DNA of 34,580 nucleotides from positions 429,926 to 464,505 of the forward strand of contig NZ_GG666044.1 in NCBI RefSeq assembly GCF_000156575.1, written 5' to 3'. This DNA comes from Anaerococcus lactolyticus ATCC 51172. Its GTDB lineage: Bacteria; Bacillota; Clostridia; Tissierellales; Peptoniphilaceae. The position numbers and the translations under genes were made by a program. The notes under the pieces are model-generated. The model was not told the origin of the DNA and did no database searches. It saw only the letters and a list, made by a program, of their open reading frames with translations. Position 1 is the stretch's first letter; each line of letters begins with the position of its first letter. Below are positions 7,085 to 14,532 of this stretch, in pieces.

Positions 7085-8110
7085 TTATTTATCAACAAGA
7101 TTAACAAGTAAATCAAATAAAGATTTTATGGCTTTTTCATGTGTTCTTTCGTATCCATGGCTTGCTGCCACCCCACAGCCTACTAGGGCATGTCTGTAAT
7201 CATAGTCGCTTGCTACAGCAGCTGAAGCATCTGAGCCGTAGAATGGGTAGATGTCTAGGCCGTAATCTAGGTCTAAGTCTTTGGCGATAGTTACGAGCTC
7301 ATTTGTAAGGTCGTAGTTGTATGGGCCTGATGAATCCTTGGCGCAAATTGAAACTTTTAATTCATCACAAGTGAGGTCGTCGTGGACTACTCCCATGTCT
7401 ACTGCCACCATGTCCCTAATTCCTTTTGGATGGCCTGATGCAGCTCCATGGCCTACTTCTTCGTAGATGGTAAACATCATATAGAGTGGACGGTTGATTT
7501 TTATTTTTTTCTCCTTGATTTCCTTGGCAAGGGCTAGGAGTATACCTGCAGAGGCCTTGTCATCGAGGTGACGACTTTTCACAAAACCATTATCTATCCT
7601 AAATCTTGGGTCAAGGAAGATAAAGTCACCGTTTGAAATTCCGAGCTTTTCAGTTTCTTCTTTTGAGTGGGTTATGGCATCTATTACTACTTCCATAGTT
7701 GTGTCATCACGTTTAGCTTCCCTTGGGTCAGATGATCCATGAACAGCTGGGTTGTTAAGTCTAACTACCCCTGTATATTCCTCGCCGGAGCGAGTGTGGA
7801 TTTTTACATTTTCAAATTCCACAAAGTTAAGTGGGAAACCACCTAAAGTTGTTACTCTCAAGGCTCCATTTGCCTTAATTGACCTAACCATAAGTCCCAA
7901 GGTGTCAATGTGAGCAGATAGCAAGAGGCCATTTTCCCCTTCCATCTCATTAATAGGCACAATGACATTGCCCTTGTTATTTTGGTAAGGCGCATAGCCT
8001 AATTTTTTAAATTCATCCATCAAATATTCTTCGGCAAACTTGGTAAAACCAGTTGGTGATGGAGTATTCACAAGGTTTTTTATATATTCTGTAATTGTAG
8101 AAATTTCCAT
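7085..8110 (-). CDS. M42-family metallo-aminopeptidase
   Basis: A 341-residue cytosolic aminopeptidase of the FrvX/glutamyl-aminopeptidase family, which forms large tetrahedral oligomers and trims peptides. The two-metal site is complete: H67 (SAHIDTLGLMV), D183 (RHLDDKASAG), catalytic E217 and E218 (IYEEVGHG), D238 (VAVDMG) and H324 (ERTHEKA). Length is typical. Start ATG 8110 has GGGGAG upstream. It is divergent from the LURP-one-like gene across 76 bp, with AT-rich promoter sequence between. The substrate preference (acidic, aromatic or other N-termini) cannot be read from the sequence. Confidence 0.94.
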   Translation of the reverse strand: MEISTITEYIKNLVNTPSPTGFTKFAEEYLMDEFKKLGYAPYQNNKGNVIVPINEMEGENGLLLSAHIDTLGLMVRSIKANGALRVTTLGGFPLNFVEFENVKIHTRSGEEYTGVVRLNNPAVHGSSDPREAKRDDTTMEVVIDAITHSKEETEKLGISNGDFIFLDPRFRIDNGFVKSRHLDDKASAGILLALAKEIKEKKIKINRPLYMMFTIYEEVGHGAASGHPKGIRDMVAVDMGVVHDDLTCDELKVSICAKDSSGPYNYDLTNELVTIAKDLDLDYGLDIYPFYGSDASAAVASDYDYRHALVGCGVAASHGYERTHEKAIKSLFDLLVNLVDK

Positions 8111-8186
8111 TTTTTTCTCCCCTATCTATAGTATAATATCAATAATCATATTATATGGTAAGTAAAAAATTAATAAAGGATATAAA

Positions 8187-8702
8187 ATGAAAAGATATAT
8201 TTTCAAAGAAAAATTTTTAAAAATAACAGATAAGTATTGGATAAAGGACGAAGATGGCAGTAACGCTTTCTACCTTGATCAAGATTTTACCTTTATCGGC
8301 TATAGGGCCACAGTTTTCGGACCTGATAAAGAAAGGCTTTTTAGGATAGAAAAGAAAATTATTTCCCTCTTGCCAAAATTTTTTGTAGACTTTGAAGACG
8401 GCTCAAAGATGACTGTAAACCAGAGATTTACCCTTCTTAGGAAGTCTATAGATGTCGATACAGACTTTGGCACCATCAATCTTAAGGGATCTATTTTTGA
8501 TTATGATTTTACTATTACCCTAAATGGAGAAAAAATCGGCGAGGTTAACAGGAAATTTATTTCCCTAACCGACCACTACGTTCTAACAGTCTTAAACGAG
8601 GACTACACCTTGGCAATGATTGCCCTAGTGATTTGCCTAAACAAAATCCACGACGATGAAGCAAGCGCTGCAGCCGCATCTGCTGCTGGAGGTGGCGAAT
8701 AA
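8187..8702 (+). CDS. LURP-one-related / tubby-like beta-barrel protein
   Basis: A 171-residue protein resembling the LURP-one-related family (YxjI in Bacillus), which forms a small tubby-like beta barrel around a central helix. Signs: FKEKFLKITDKYWIKDEDG near the N-terminus, alternating hydrophobic strands, GPDKERLFRIEKKI (about 45-58) and the helix DYTLAMIALVICLNKI (about 138-153). The tail is alanine- and glycine-rich (about 157-171, ending GGGE), perhaps a flexible end. Start ATG 8187 has AAAGGA. Its TAA overlaps the ATG of the next gene by one base, so they are coupled. Biochemical role unknown in bacteria. Confidence 0.75.
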   Translation: MKRYIFKEKFLKITDKYWIKDEDGSNAFYLDQDFTFIGYRATVFGPDKERLFRIEKKIISLLPKFFVDFEDGSKMTVNQRFTLLRKSIDVDTDFGTINLKGSIFDYDFTITLNGEKIGEVNRKFISLTDHYVLTVLNEDYTLAMIALVICLNKIHDDEASAAAASAAGGGE

Positions 8703-9166
8703 TGGCAAAATTCATTTTAATCCTAGCAGGTCTCTTCACCCTAGGCGGCCTTTATAACCTCTACCTATTTGGACAAATCAAGGAAAAAGTCAAATTTACA
8801 TCAACAGACCTAGCCGTCCTTGGGATGATAGCAGGAATGTATATAGTTTATGACCTAGTCTTCAAACCTTATATAATAAACGTCCTAGCCCTCTCCCTAT
8901 CAATGATTTTTTGGAACTACACAGCAATCATCGCCAGGGGTTTTAGTGATAAGTGTGTCTTCACCAACAAGTTAAACCCCTTCATCAACAAAAAAGTTCC
9001 CCTAGAAGAAATAAGGTCAGTTACCCTATCAAGAGCCAATAAAAACCTCTTGTTAATGGTATATTTCAAAACAGCCAACAGCCAGGACAACATGAGCTTT
9101 ATCTTCGCCAAAGAAAAGGAATTGGTAAAGATTTTAAAAAATCAAAAAGTAAATGTTATAAATTAG
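8702..9166 (+). CDS. Membrane protein of unknown function, translationally coupled
   Basis: A 154-residue protein with three likely membrane segments (about 4-24, 37-56 and 58-78) and a C-terminal soluble part (about 85-150) containing CVFTNKLNPFINKKVPLEEI and alternating strands. The C-terminal part looks like a small bacterial PH-like domain, but this is only a pattern impression. The start codon overlaps the stop of the LURP-one-like gene (TAATG), so the products are probably made together; the barrel protein may work at this membrane protein. No specific family is recognised. Confidence 0.7.
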   Translation: MAKFILILAGLFTLGGLYNLYLFGQIKEKVKFTSTDLAVLGMIAGMYIVYDLVFKPYIINVLALSLSMIFWNYTAIIARGFSDKCVFTNKLNPFINKKVPLEEIRSVTLSRANKNLLLMVYFKTANSQDNMSFIFAKEKELVKILKNQKVNVIN

Positions 9167-9246
9167 GGTAAATGTTAAAAAAATAGACTTAGTGAGTATA
9201 TTAATAGTAACCATGAAGTTGATTAATTAAGCATGGACTTACAAAA

Positions 9247-9274
9247 AAAAGACGAGCCTATCCGCTCGTCTTTT
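9247..9274. terminator. Bidirectional terminator between convergent genes
   Basis: AAAAGACGAGC / GCTCGTCTTTT, an 11-bp perfect stem with loop CTATCC. It has A runs and T runs on both sides, so it can end both the membrane-protein transcript (plus) and nagB (minus). Confidence 0.92.
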
Positions 9275-9302
9275 ATACTAAAAAATATTTAAAATTTACC
9301 AC

Positions 9303-10025
9303 CTAGCCATTATACGCTTCTTCATCCACAAACAAATATACATTTGGATGGAGATTTAGAAGGCCACATGGAAGATCTGTTGATATTTTATCATCGTTTA
9401 ATAGCCTTTTTACTGCTTCATGTTTATTTTTACCATTAGCTAGGACTATTATCATCCTTGCGTCAAATATTTCTGCAAGCCCCATTGATAAGGCGTGTTT
9501 TGGGACTTCGTCTTCATTTTCAAAAAATCTAGAATTTGCTTCTATAGTTGACTTGTCTAATTCTACTATTGATGCGTATTTATTAAGCTTTTTAGCTGGT
9601 TCATTGAAGGCTATATGTCCATTTACACCCAAGCCTAAAATTTGTATATCCCTTTGTCCAAATTCTTCTAATTCTTTTCTATATGCTATAGCATATTTTT
9701 CATCTGCTTCTGGAGCCTTTGGTAGGTGGATATTTTCCTCTTTAATTGCAACATGATCAAAAAGATTTTTGTGCATGAAATATGAATAAGATTGGCTGTT
9801 ATTAGGGTCAATACCTACATACTCATCAAGGTTAACACTTTTCGAATATTTAAAAGAAATCTCACCTTCTTCTTGGGCAGCTATAAGGTTTTTATACAGA
9901 CCTATAGGACTTGATCCTGTCGCAAAACCAAACTTTATTTGTGGTTTTTCCATCATATTGCTTATTACAAGATCACTAGCCTTTTTACTCATATCATCAT
10001 AATCTTTGCATACTATTACTTTCAT
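9303..10025 (-). CDS. nagB: Glucosamine-6-phosphate deaminase
   Basis: A 240-residue cytosolic enzyme converting glucosamine 6-phosphate to fructose 6-phosphate and ammonia, linking amino-sugar use to glycolysis. Signatures: FGFATGSSPIGLYKNLI (32-48, phosphate loop), VNLDEYVGI (64-72, with the general base D67), GLGVNGHIAFNEP (131-143, with H137 and E142) and LANGKNKHEAV. The start is ATG 10023-10025 with AAAGGAGC upstream. The open frame continues 91 codons further upstream, but those codons lie inside the long inverted repeat and are not protein-like. It is a single gene with no nagA beside it. The inverted repeat occupies its promoter region. Confidence 0.96.
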   Translation of the reverse strand: MKVIVCKDYDDMSKKASDLVISNMMEKPQIKFGFATGSSPIGLYKNLIAAQEEGEISFKYSKSVNLDEYVGIDPNNSQSYSYFMHKNLFDHVAIKEENIHLPKAPEADEKYAIAYRKELEEFGQRDIQILGLGVNGHIAFNEPAKKLNKYASIVELDKSTIEANSRFFENEDEVPKHALSMGLAEIFDARMIIVLANGKNKHEAVKRLLNDDKISTDLPCGLLNLHPNVYLFVDEEAYNG

Positions 10026-10040
10026 ATATCGCTCCTTTAA

Positions 10041-10420
10041 TGGTAATAAAAATTTTATAGGCAAAATTTTTATGGTTCTCACAATATATCGAACACGAAG
10101 TGTGAAGATAGATTGATGAGAAACCTTATGTAATTTTTTGCTAGTGACGCGACGAATAGGAGCGTTATTAGCAAAAAGATTACGTTCATTACTACTAATA
10201 TTCTTACCCACTTTATATAATCTTACCTTCTTTGAGCAAAATAAAAAACCCCGGACAAGCCGGGGTTGTAAAGTTCGTAATGTTTTTATTCCAGTCACTC
10301 CTATTCGTCGCGACTTACATAAAAAATTACATAAGGTTGTTCATCAATTTCTTCTGCGGTGCTTAACACCTTGAGAAATTGTGAAGAACGCAAAAATTTT
10401 GCTTACAAAATTTTTGCTAC
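10041..10420. repeat. Long imperfect inverted repeat (about 150-bp arms), MITE-like
   Basis: The left arm (10041-10190) and right arm (10270-10420) are imperfect reverse complements. Shared blocks include ACCTTATGTAATTTTTT (10123-10139 against 10320-10336), CGACGAATAGGAG (10150-10162 against 10298-10310), ATTGATGA (10112-10119 against 10341-10348), and outer ends of the form AAAAATTTT.TA.GCAAAATTTTT. The centre holds a terminator hairpin. The arms contain small spurious open frames on both strands with a shared motif (PIRR...KKLHKV.HQ), an effect of the symmetry. It looks like a non-coding palindromic mobile element, or a very large folded RNA, placed between rubrerythrin and nagB. No target duplication could be assigned with confidence. 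Confidence 0.8.
10240..10267 (-). terminator. Terminator at the centre of the inverted repeat
   Basis: On the minus strand AACCCCGG / CCGGGGTT closes a CTTGT loop and is followed by TTTTATTTT. It would end the rubrerythrin transcript before nagB. Confidence 0.88.
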
Positions 10421-10426
10421 CATTGA

Positions 10427-11020
10427 TTAATAGTTAAATGCTGCTACTTCGAACCATTCTTGTGGATGGTGGCAAGCTGGGCAGATTTTTGGTGCTTTTT
10501 TGCCTTCATATAAGAAACCACAGTTTCCACATTTCCAGATTACTGATTCTTCTTTTTCGAATACTGTGCCGTTTTCGATGTTGTCGTGTAGTTTTTGGTA
10601 CCTATCTCTGTGTGCACCTTCAGCCTTAGCTATATTTCTGAATGCTCTAGCTATTTCATCGAATCCTTCTTTTTCTGCTACGTCTGCAAATGCTGGGTAC
10701 ATATCTTCGCATTCTTCGTTTTCACCATCTATAGCACCTTGAAGGTTTGTTAATGTGTCATGCCAAATTACTGGCCAAGCTGTGTAACCTTCTGTAAGTT
10801 CGATTGTTTCAAGTTTGAATTCTTCTCTTAAAAATTTATAAAATCTTGCAGCATGTTCGCCTTCGTTCATAGCTGTTTCTCTAAAGATAGCTGCAATTTG
10901 TCTATAACCTTCTTTTTCTGCAGTTTTTGCTGCATATGTATATCTCATTTTAGCTTGTGATTCGCCGACAAATGATGTAATTAAGTTTTGTGCTGTTTTT
11001 GTTCCTTTTAGTTCTGCCAT
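10427..11020 (-). CDS. rbr: Rubrerythrin
   Basis: A 197-residue cytosolic peroxidase of anaerobes that reduces hydrogen peroxide at a di-iron site, with electrons entering through a rubredoxin domain. The ferritin-like domain (1-~150) has E20 (GESQAKMRY), NEGEH (E53, H56), EECEDMYP (about 102-109) and AEGAHRDRY (E134, H137). The C-terminal rubredoxin domain has all four cysteines: WKCGNCG (C164, C167) and KICPACH (C180, C183). Start ATG 11018-11020 has AAAGGAG upstream; a longer in-frame start (MNIRKRNNIIKEII) lies upstream of this site and is rejected. It has its own promoter at 11063-11090. FprA is encoded elsewhere in the window and serves the same defence. Confidence 0.97.
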   Translation of the reverse strand: MAELKGTKTAQNLITSFVGESQAKMRYTYAAKTAEKEGYRQIAAIFRETAMNEGEHAARFYKFLREEFKLETIELTEGYTAWPVIWHDTLTNLQGAIDGENEECEDMYPAFADVAEKEGFDEIARAFRNIAKAEGAHRDRYQKLHDNIENGTVFEKEESVIWKCGNCGFLYEGKKAPKICPACHHPQEWFEVAAFNY

Positions 11021-11062
11021 AATAATCTCCTTTATAATATTATTTCGTTTCCTTATATTCAT

Positions 11063-11090
11063 ATTATATTATTAATTATTCGTTTGTCAA
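11063..11090 (-). promoter_or_regulatory. Promoter of rubrerythrin
   Basis: On the minus strand TTGACA (11085-11090), 16-bp spacer, TATAAT (11063-11068). A Fur/PerR-like box lies about 40 bp upstream at 11129-11143, not overlapping the promoter. Confidence 0.8.
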
Positions 11091-11128
11091 GAATGATTCT
11101 AAAGTTTTAATCAATCTAAATATGATAC

Positions 11129-11143
11129 ATATAATCATTATCA
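11129..11143. promoter_or_regulatory. Fur/PerR-like box
   Basis: ATATAAT-C-ATTATCA, a 7-1-7 inverted repeat. It matches the Fur consensus TGATAATNATTATCA at 12 of 14 arm positions and the PerR consensus TTATAATNATTATAA equally well. It lies upstream of the rubrerythrin promoter. Which regulator binds, if any, cannot be decided from sequence. Confidence 0.5.
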
Positions 11144-11248
11144 TTACATTTTCTCTTGTCTTTACTTATTAATTTTTAGCCTTTTTCCGTCTGTTCACCT
11201 TCATTGCATTTTATCATTTTGAAAGGCTAATCCTTAAGTTTTAAATAG
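11144..11248. other. Spacer between the two Fur-like boxes, no gene seen
   Basis: About 105 bp without a credible gene. TTAGCCTTT (11176-11184) and AAAGGCTAA (11222-11230) are inverted copies 37 nt apart. A 13-codon minus-strand frame (11176-11217) fills the loop but has no ribosome binding site. It may be the remnant of a lost iron-regulated gene. Confidence 0.35.
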
Positions 11249-11263
11249 TGATAATAATTATCA
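11249..11263. promoter_or_regulatory. Perfect 7-1-7 Fur box
   Basis: TGATAAT-A-ATTATCA is an exact match to the 7-1-7 Fur consensus and is perfectly symmetrical. It lies about 77 bp upstream of the pgi -10 and about 160 bp upstream of the rubrerythrin -35 on the other strand. No promoter directly overlaps it that I can define well, so its target is unclear. Confidence 0.65.
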
Positions 11264-11367
11264 ATTTGTATATTATCCAAAATTTCTGATTATTTTTTAT
11301 TGCCTTCTAGAGGCTTTTCTCTATCGTGGCAAATTGAGGTATAATTATATAAAGCAAAGGAGGCTAT

Positions 11368-12639
11368 ATGAAAGTAAATTTTAGCAATGTTAATTTAGAA
11401 AATATAGACAAGTATGAAGAAAAGGCTCTTGCCGCTTTTGATACTCTCATGGGTAGAAATGGCGAAGGCAACGACTTTTTAGGCTGGATTGACAGACCAG
11501 TCGACTATGATAAAGACGAATTTGAACGAATTAAAAAAGCTGCAACAAGAATTAGAGAAAACTCTGACGTCCTTGTTTCAATTGGTATTGGTGGATCTTA
11601 CCTTGGTATCAAGGCAGTTGATGTCGCTTGTGATTCATATTTTAACTCAGAAAGAAAAACCAAAATCATCTATGCCGGCCACCAACTTTCTGGCGAATAC
11701 CTTGTAGAACTTTTAGACTACCTTAAAGATAAGGATTACAGCCTAAATGTCATCTCAAAATCAGGTACAACTACAGAACCAGCCATAGCCTTTAGGGTCC
11801 TAAAAGAAGCCCTAGAAGAAAAATATGGCAAGGAAGAAGCAAAAAACAGAATTTTCGCAACAACAGATAAAGCTAAGGGAGCTCTTAAAGAACTCGCAAA
11901 TGCCGAAGGCTACGAAAGTTTTATCGTACCAGATGATATTGGCGGAAGATTTTCTGTAATATCTGCAGTAGGCCTCTTACCATTAGCTGTTGCAGGCATT
12001 AATATAGACGAATTTATGGCAGGTTTTGCTGATGGTAGAGAAAAATATACAAATAAATCTATGGAAAATGACGCAATAAAATACGCCGCAGTTAGAAATA
12101 TGCTCCACGAAGATGGCAAAGACATAGAAATCCTTCTAAACTACGAACCAAAATTAAAATACGTAGCAGAATGGTGGAAACAACTATATGGCGAAAGCGA
12201 AGGCAAAGACGGAAAAGGCCTCTTCCCTGCAAGTGTATCAAACACAACAGACCTCCACTCAATGGGTCAGATGATCCAAGATGGAGTAAGAAATATTTTT
12301 GAAACAGTAATCGAAGTAGAAAATCCATCCAAAGACCTAACAATAAAAGAAGACGAACAAAACCTAGACGGCCTAAACTTCCTGGCAGGCAAAACCATGT
12401 CCTACATCAACAAACAAGCCATGGAAGGCACAGCCATGGCCCACGTAGAAGGAAATGTACCAAATATTAGAATTAAAATCGACAAAATTAACGAAAGAAA
12501 CCTAGCCGAACTCTTCTATTTCTTTGAAATAGCAGTAGGCGTTTCTGGTTACATGCTAGGGGTAAATCCATTCAACCAACCAGGAGTAGAAGCCTACAAA
12601 AAGGCAATGTTCAAACTTCTAGGAAAACCTGGATATTAG
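11368..12639 (+). CDS. pgi: Glucose-6-phosphate isomerase
   Basis: A 423-residue glycolytic enzyme interconverting glucose 6-phosphate and fructose 6-phosphate. Signatures: [14 protein letters not shown] (71-84), [16 protein letters not shown] (about 128-143, sugar-phosphate loop), [16 protein letters not shown] (about 191-206), [20 protein letters not shown] (about 283-302) and the C-terminal [19 protein letters not shown]. Slightly shorter than the usual 445-450 residues of Firmicute enzymes, mainly at the N-terminus. ATG 11368 has AAAGGAGG upstream; a TATAAT at 11340-11345 is a likely -10 with a poor -35. Single-gene unit with its own terminator. It connects the products of both PTS loci and nagB. 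Confidence 0.97.
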   Translation: MKVNFSNVNLENIDKYEEKALAAFDTLMGRNGEGNDFLGWIDRPVDYDKDEFERIKKAATRIRENSDVLVSIGIGGSYLGIKAVDVACDSYFNSERKTKIIYAGHQLSGEYLVELLDYLKDKDYSLNVISKSGTTTEPAIAFRVLKEALEEKYGKEEAKNRIFATTDKAKGALKELANAEGYESFIVPDDIGGRFSVISAVGLLPLAVAGINIDEFMAGFADGREKYTNKSMENDAIKYAAVRNMLHEDGKDIEILLNYEPKLKYVAEWWKQLYGESEGKDGKGLFPASVSNTTDLHSMGQMIQDGVRNIFETVIEVENPSKDLTIKEDEQNLDGLNFLAGKTMSYINKQAMEGTAMAHVEGNVPNIRIKIDKINERNLAELFYFFEIAVGVSGYMLGVNPFNQPGVEAYKKAMFKLLGKPGY

Positions 12640-12646
12640 ATAGAAG

Positions 12647-12681
12647 AATAAGAGGACTATTAAATAGTCCTCTTATTTTTT
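12647..12681. terminator. Terminator of pgi
   Basis: AATAAGAGGACTAT / ATAGTCCTCTTATT, a perfect 14-bp stem with loop TAA, followed by TTTT. Symmetrical enough to work in both directions. Confidence 0.93.
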
Positions 12682-12750
12682 ATATCAATGTGTTGTATAG
12701 TCGGAATAACCATTGACATCCTGCAATTTAAGTCTGTTACAAATTAAAAT

Positions 12751-12771
12751 ACCTCAACCGAGGTCTTTTTT
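12751..12771. terminator. Small terminator-like hairpin
   Basis: ACCTC-AACC-GAGGT followed by CTTTTTT on the plus strand, with A-rich sequence on the other side. The stem is only five base pairs. It could end the minus-strand TM2 remnant or back up the pgi terminator. Confidence 0.45.
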
Positions 12772-12786
12772 ATAATTTCAAATCAT

Positions 12787-12939
12787 CTATACAATAATAT
12801 TTCCATTTGCGTCTGCTGGTTTTAATAAAGCTGCAATTAGTTCTATAAGGGCAACAAAAGCTGGAATAAATGTCCAGACAAATATAAGATATAGAATGCC
12901 AGAACCAATTTTACCTGCATAAAACTTATGAGCCTTCAT
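12787..12939 (-). pseudogene. TM2-domain protein remnant, 5' truncated
   Basis: The last 50 codons read MKAHKFYAGKIGSGILYLIF and continue through VWTFIPAFVALIELIAALL, clearly the second half of a TM2 domain (HKFYxGK loop plus second helix). Complete TM2 proteins have another helix before HKFY. Here the sequence just upstream is the terminator of the CPBP gene: the frame extends to 12978, but those codons translate the terminator hairpin. No ribosome binding site precedes ATG 12937-12939. I therefore read it as a fragment left by a deletion, with the first helix and promoter gone. A functional 50-residue membrane peptide is possible but less likely. Confidence 0.6.
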
Positions 12940-12949
12940 AAATTTTTTT

Positions 12950-12982
12950 AACAAAAAAATCTTGCCTAACTTCCGCAAGATT
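12950..12982 (-). terminator. Terminator overlapping the stop codon of the CPBP gene
   Basis: On the minus strand AATCTTGC / GCAAGATT is followed by TTTTTG. The TAG stop codon of the protease gene (12966-12968) is in the hairpin loop, so transcription ends almost at the end of translation. Confidence 0.85.
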
Positions 12983-13859
12983 TCTTTTTTGCTTTTCTGC
13001 TTAAAATTATTAATAAAATGCCTAGGACTATGGTGGTTATTATACTTCCCTCGACTCCAAAGCCTCCTCCTGAGATTAGGTCGGGACCCTTTAAGTTTGT
13101 GGTGAAGTAAGTTACTCCTACTGACTTATTGCCGGAGACTGTTATGCCGTAGATGTTAGCCATGGTCATGTTCCAAATAGAATGGGTGGCTCCTGCCATA
13201 TAGATTGAGCCTTTTAGGTAAAATATTAATGAAAACACCAGACCTAGCAAAAAAATATTTATAAAGGACATGACGCTAATGCCTGCATTTCCTAAATGAA
13301 GGATCGAAAATATTAGGGAGTTGGCTATGATTGCGAGCCCTATCTTGCCAAAAGCTGACATTTGGTTCATCAAAATTGCCCTTAGGAGAAATTCTTCTTC
13401 AAAACCTTGGAGCATCCAAGCTGGAACAAAGAGCAAAAAGATTTTAATGTTAAAGCCTGCTGGATTTTTCCTGATTTCTGCAAAGCCTGTGACTTTTAAG
13501 ATTAGGACTACGATGGTTAGGAAAAAAAATCCTAAGAGTATGCCTTTCCCGTAGTTTATAATTTTATTCTCATCTACAAGTCCCAAGGATAAGTTATTTC
13601 TTTTTAAGATTTTTCTTGCAAATATGTAGGCTAAAATTAAAGTTAAGGCTGTGGCATAAATTATCAGCAAGAAAGACAAGTTTTCTTTGTCTATAACTGT
13701 AAAAAACTTGTCTATAGGCTCTATATTTTGTCTTAATTTTATGATTATCCCCAGCACGTATTGGGGAATTATTACCAGAAGTGAAAGGATGACGGTAATA
13801 ATTACCGGATTTATATTACGGGCTGTTTCTGTCTGTTTTATTGATCTATTTGCTATCAT
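12966..13859 (-). CDS. CPBP-family intramembrane glutamic protease
   Basis: A 297-residue membrane protein with about eight helices, of the CPBP (CaaX protease and bacteriocin-processing) family. All three signature motifs are present: FEEEFLLR (E154, E155, R160), FSILH (H188) and THSIWN (H226, N230). Family members cleave prenylated or bacteriocin-like peptides, or give immunity to bacteriocins; the substrate here is unknown. Its ATG overlaps the TGA of the upstream gene by four bases (ATGA), so the two are coupled. No bacteriocin gene is visible nearby. Transcription ends at the hairpin overlapping its stop codon. Confidence 0.9.
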   Translation of the reverse strand: MIANRSIKQTETARNINPVIITVILSLLVIIPQYVLGIIIKLRQNIEPIDKFFTVIDKENLSFLLIIYATALTLILAYIFARKILKRNNLSLGLVDENKIINYGKGILLGFFFLTIVVLILKVTGFAEIRKNPAGFNIKIFLLFVPAWMLQGFEEEFLLRAILMNQMSAFGKIGLAIIANSLIFSILHLGNAGISVMSFINIFLLGLVFSLIFYLKGSIYMAGATHSIWNMTMANIYGITVSGNKSVGVTYFTTNLKGPDLISGGGFGVEGSIITTIVLGILLIILSRKAKKKSCGS

Positions 13860-14476
13860 TTGACCAAATCCAAGGCACCACCAATTATGCCATTTATAAA
13901 GTCTCTCGACTCAAAAATTTCATAGCCAAAAAGTTTTTTCTTAAGAAATATTTTTGCATCAGTACTTTTTACTTCTGCCCCATCTTTTGATAACTCTCTC
14001 ATGTAGGCCTCGTGTTGGTTAGCTTCTTCTAGGTGCTTAATCTTATCAAAACAAGTAACGTAGTTTACATTTGAAATCTTTAGTGTGACTTCCACACCCC
14101 CATCTATGTCAAGCTTGTTTAAAAATTTTATATCAAGGTTTTTAAAATTATTTCTTACAAACTCATCCTGTTTTTCTTCATCATCAGAATAAGATTTTTT
14201 TAGGACTTCAAAAATAACATCAAGCCTATCCATATTTGCTTCCATGAAGGCTGTATCGTCAGTCTTAATAGCTTTTTCTATCCTAGCCACAGTCCTTTCG
14301 ACATTGTGAGATAAGCTCCTTACGCCAAAAAATATAGAGGCAGAAAGGAGAATAAAAATTAAAATATAAGGGCCAAAAGTCCTTCTCTTACGTCTTTTTT
14401 CCCTCACACGTTTCTTTCTCTCTCTGGTCTTAGGATTTTTATATTCTTTATTTTCACTTCTTTTGCGTCTATCCAT
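13856..14476 (-). CDS. Single-pass membrane protein with basic N-terminus, unknown function
   Basis: A 206-residue protein: a strongly basic cytoplasmic lead (1-33, rich in K and R), one membrane helix (about 34-55, FGPYILIFILLSASIFFGV), then an extracytoplasmic domain (56-206). The outer domain starts with a helical EKAIKTDDTAFMEANMDRL stretch and continues into a predicted beta region (VEVTLKISNVNYVTCF), resembling lipoprotein-type domains in general shape. Start ATG 14474-14476 has AAAGGATGG. It is translationally coupled to the CPBP protease, so the two may act together at the membrane. No named family recognised. Confidence 0.72.
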   Translation of the reverse strand: MDRRKRSENKEYKNPKTRERKKRVREKRRKRRTFGPYILIFILLSASIFFGVRSLSHNVERTVARIEKAIKTDDTAFMEANMDRLDVIFEVLKKSYSDDEEKQDEFVRNNFKNLDIKFLNKLDIDGGVEVTLKISNVNYVTCFDKIKHLEEANQHEAYMRELSKDGAEVKSTDAKIFLKKKLFGYEIFESRDFINGIIGGALDLVK

Positions 14477-14515
14477 AATTCCATCCTTTTAAATATTATA
14501 CCATTTCTCTAATTT

Positions 14516-14526
14516 TATGATATGAT
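14516..14526 (+). promoter_or_regulatory. Overlapping -10 elements just before a start codon
   Basis: Two TATGAT hexamers (14516-14521 and 14521-14526) lie 12 and 7 bp before ATG 14533, with no good -35. A start about 7 nt after the second would fall on the ATG itself, giving a leaderless message. A divergent TATAAT (14495-14500, minus) serves the other gene. Confidence 0.4.
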
Positions 14527-14532
14527 AAATGT

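Noticed and set aside
10026-10298. In-frame N-terminal extension of nagB (91 codons) and the facing plus-strand frame 10138-10374
   Set aside because: Both lie in the long inverted repeat, share a motif only because of the symmetry, and the nagB start with AAAGGAGC at 10025 fits the family length.
11176-11217. A 13-codon minus-strand frame between the two Fur-like boxes
   Set aside because: No ribosome binding site and no recognisable peptide. The inverted arms around it are noted as a finding instead.
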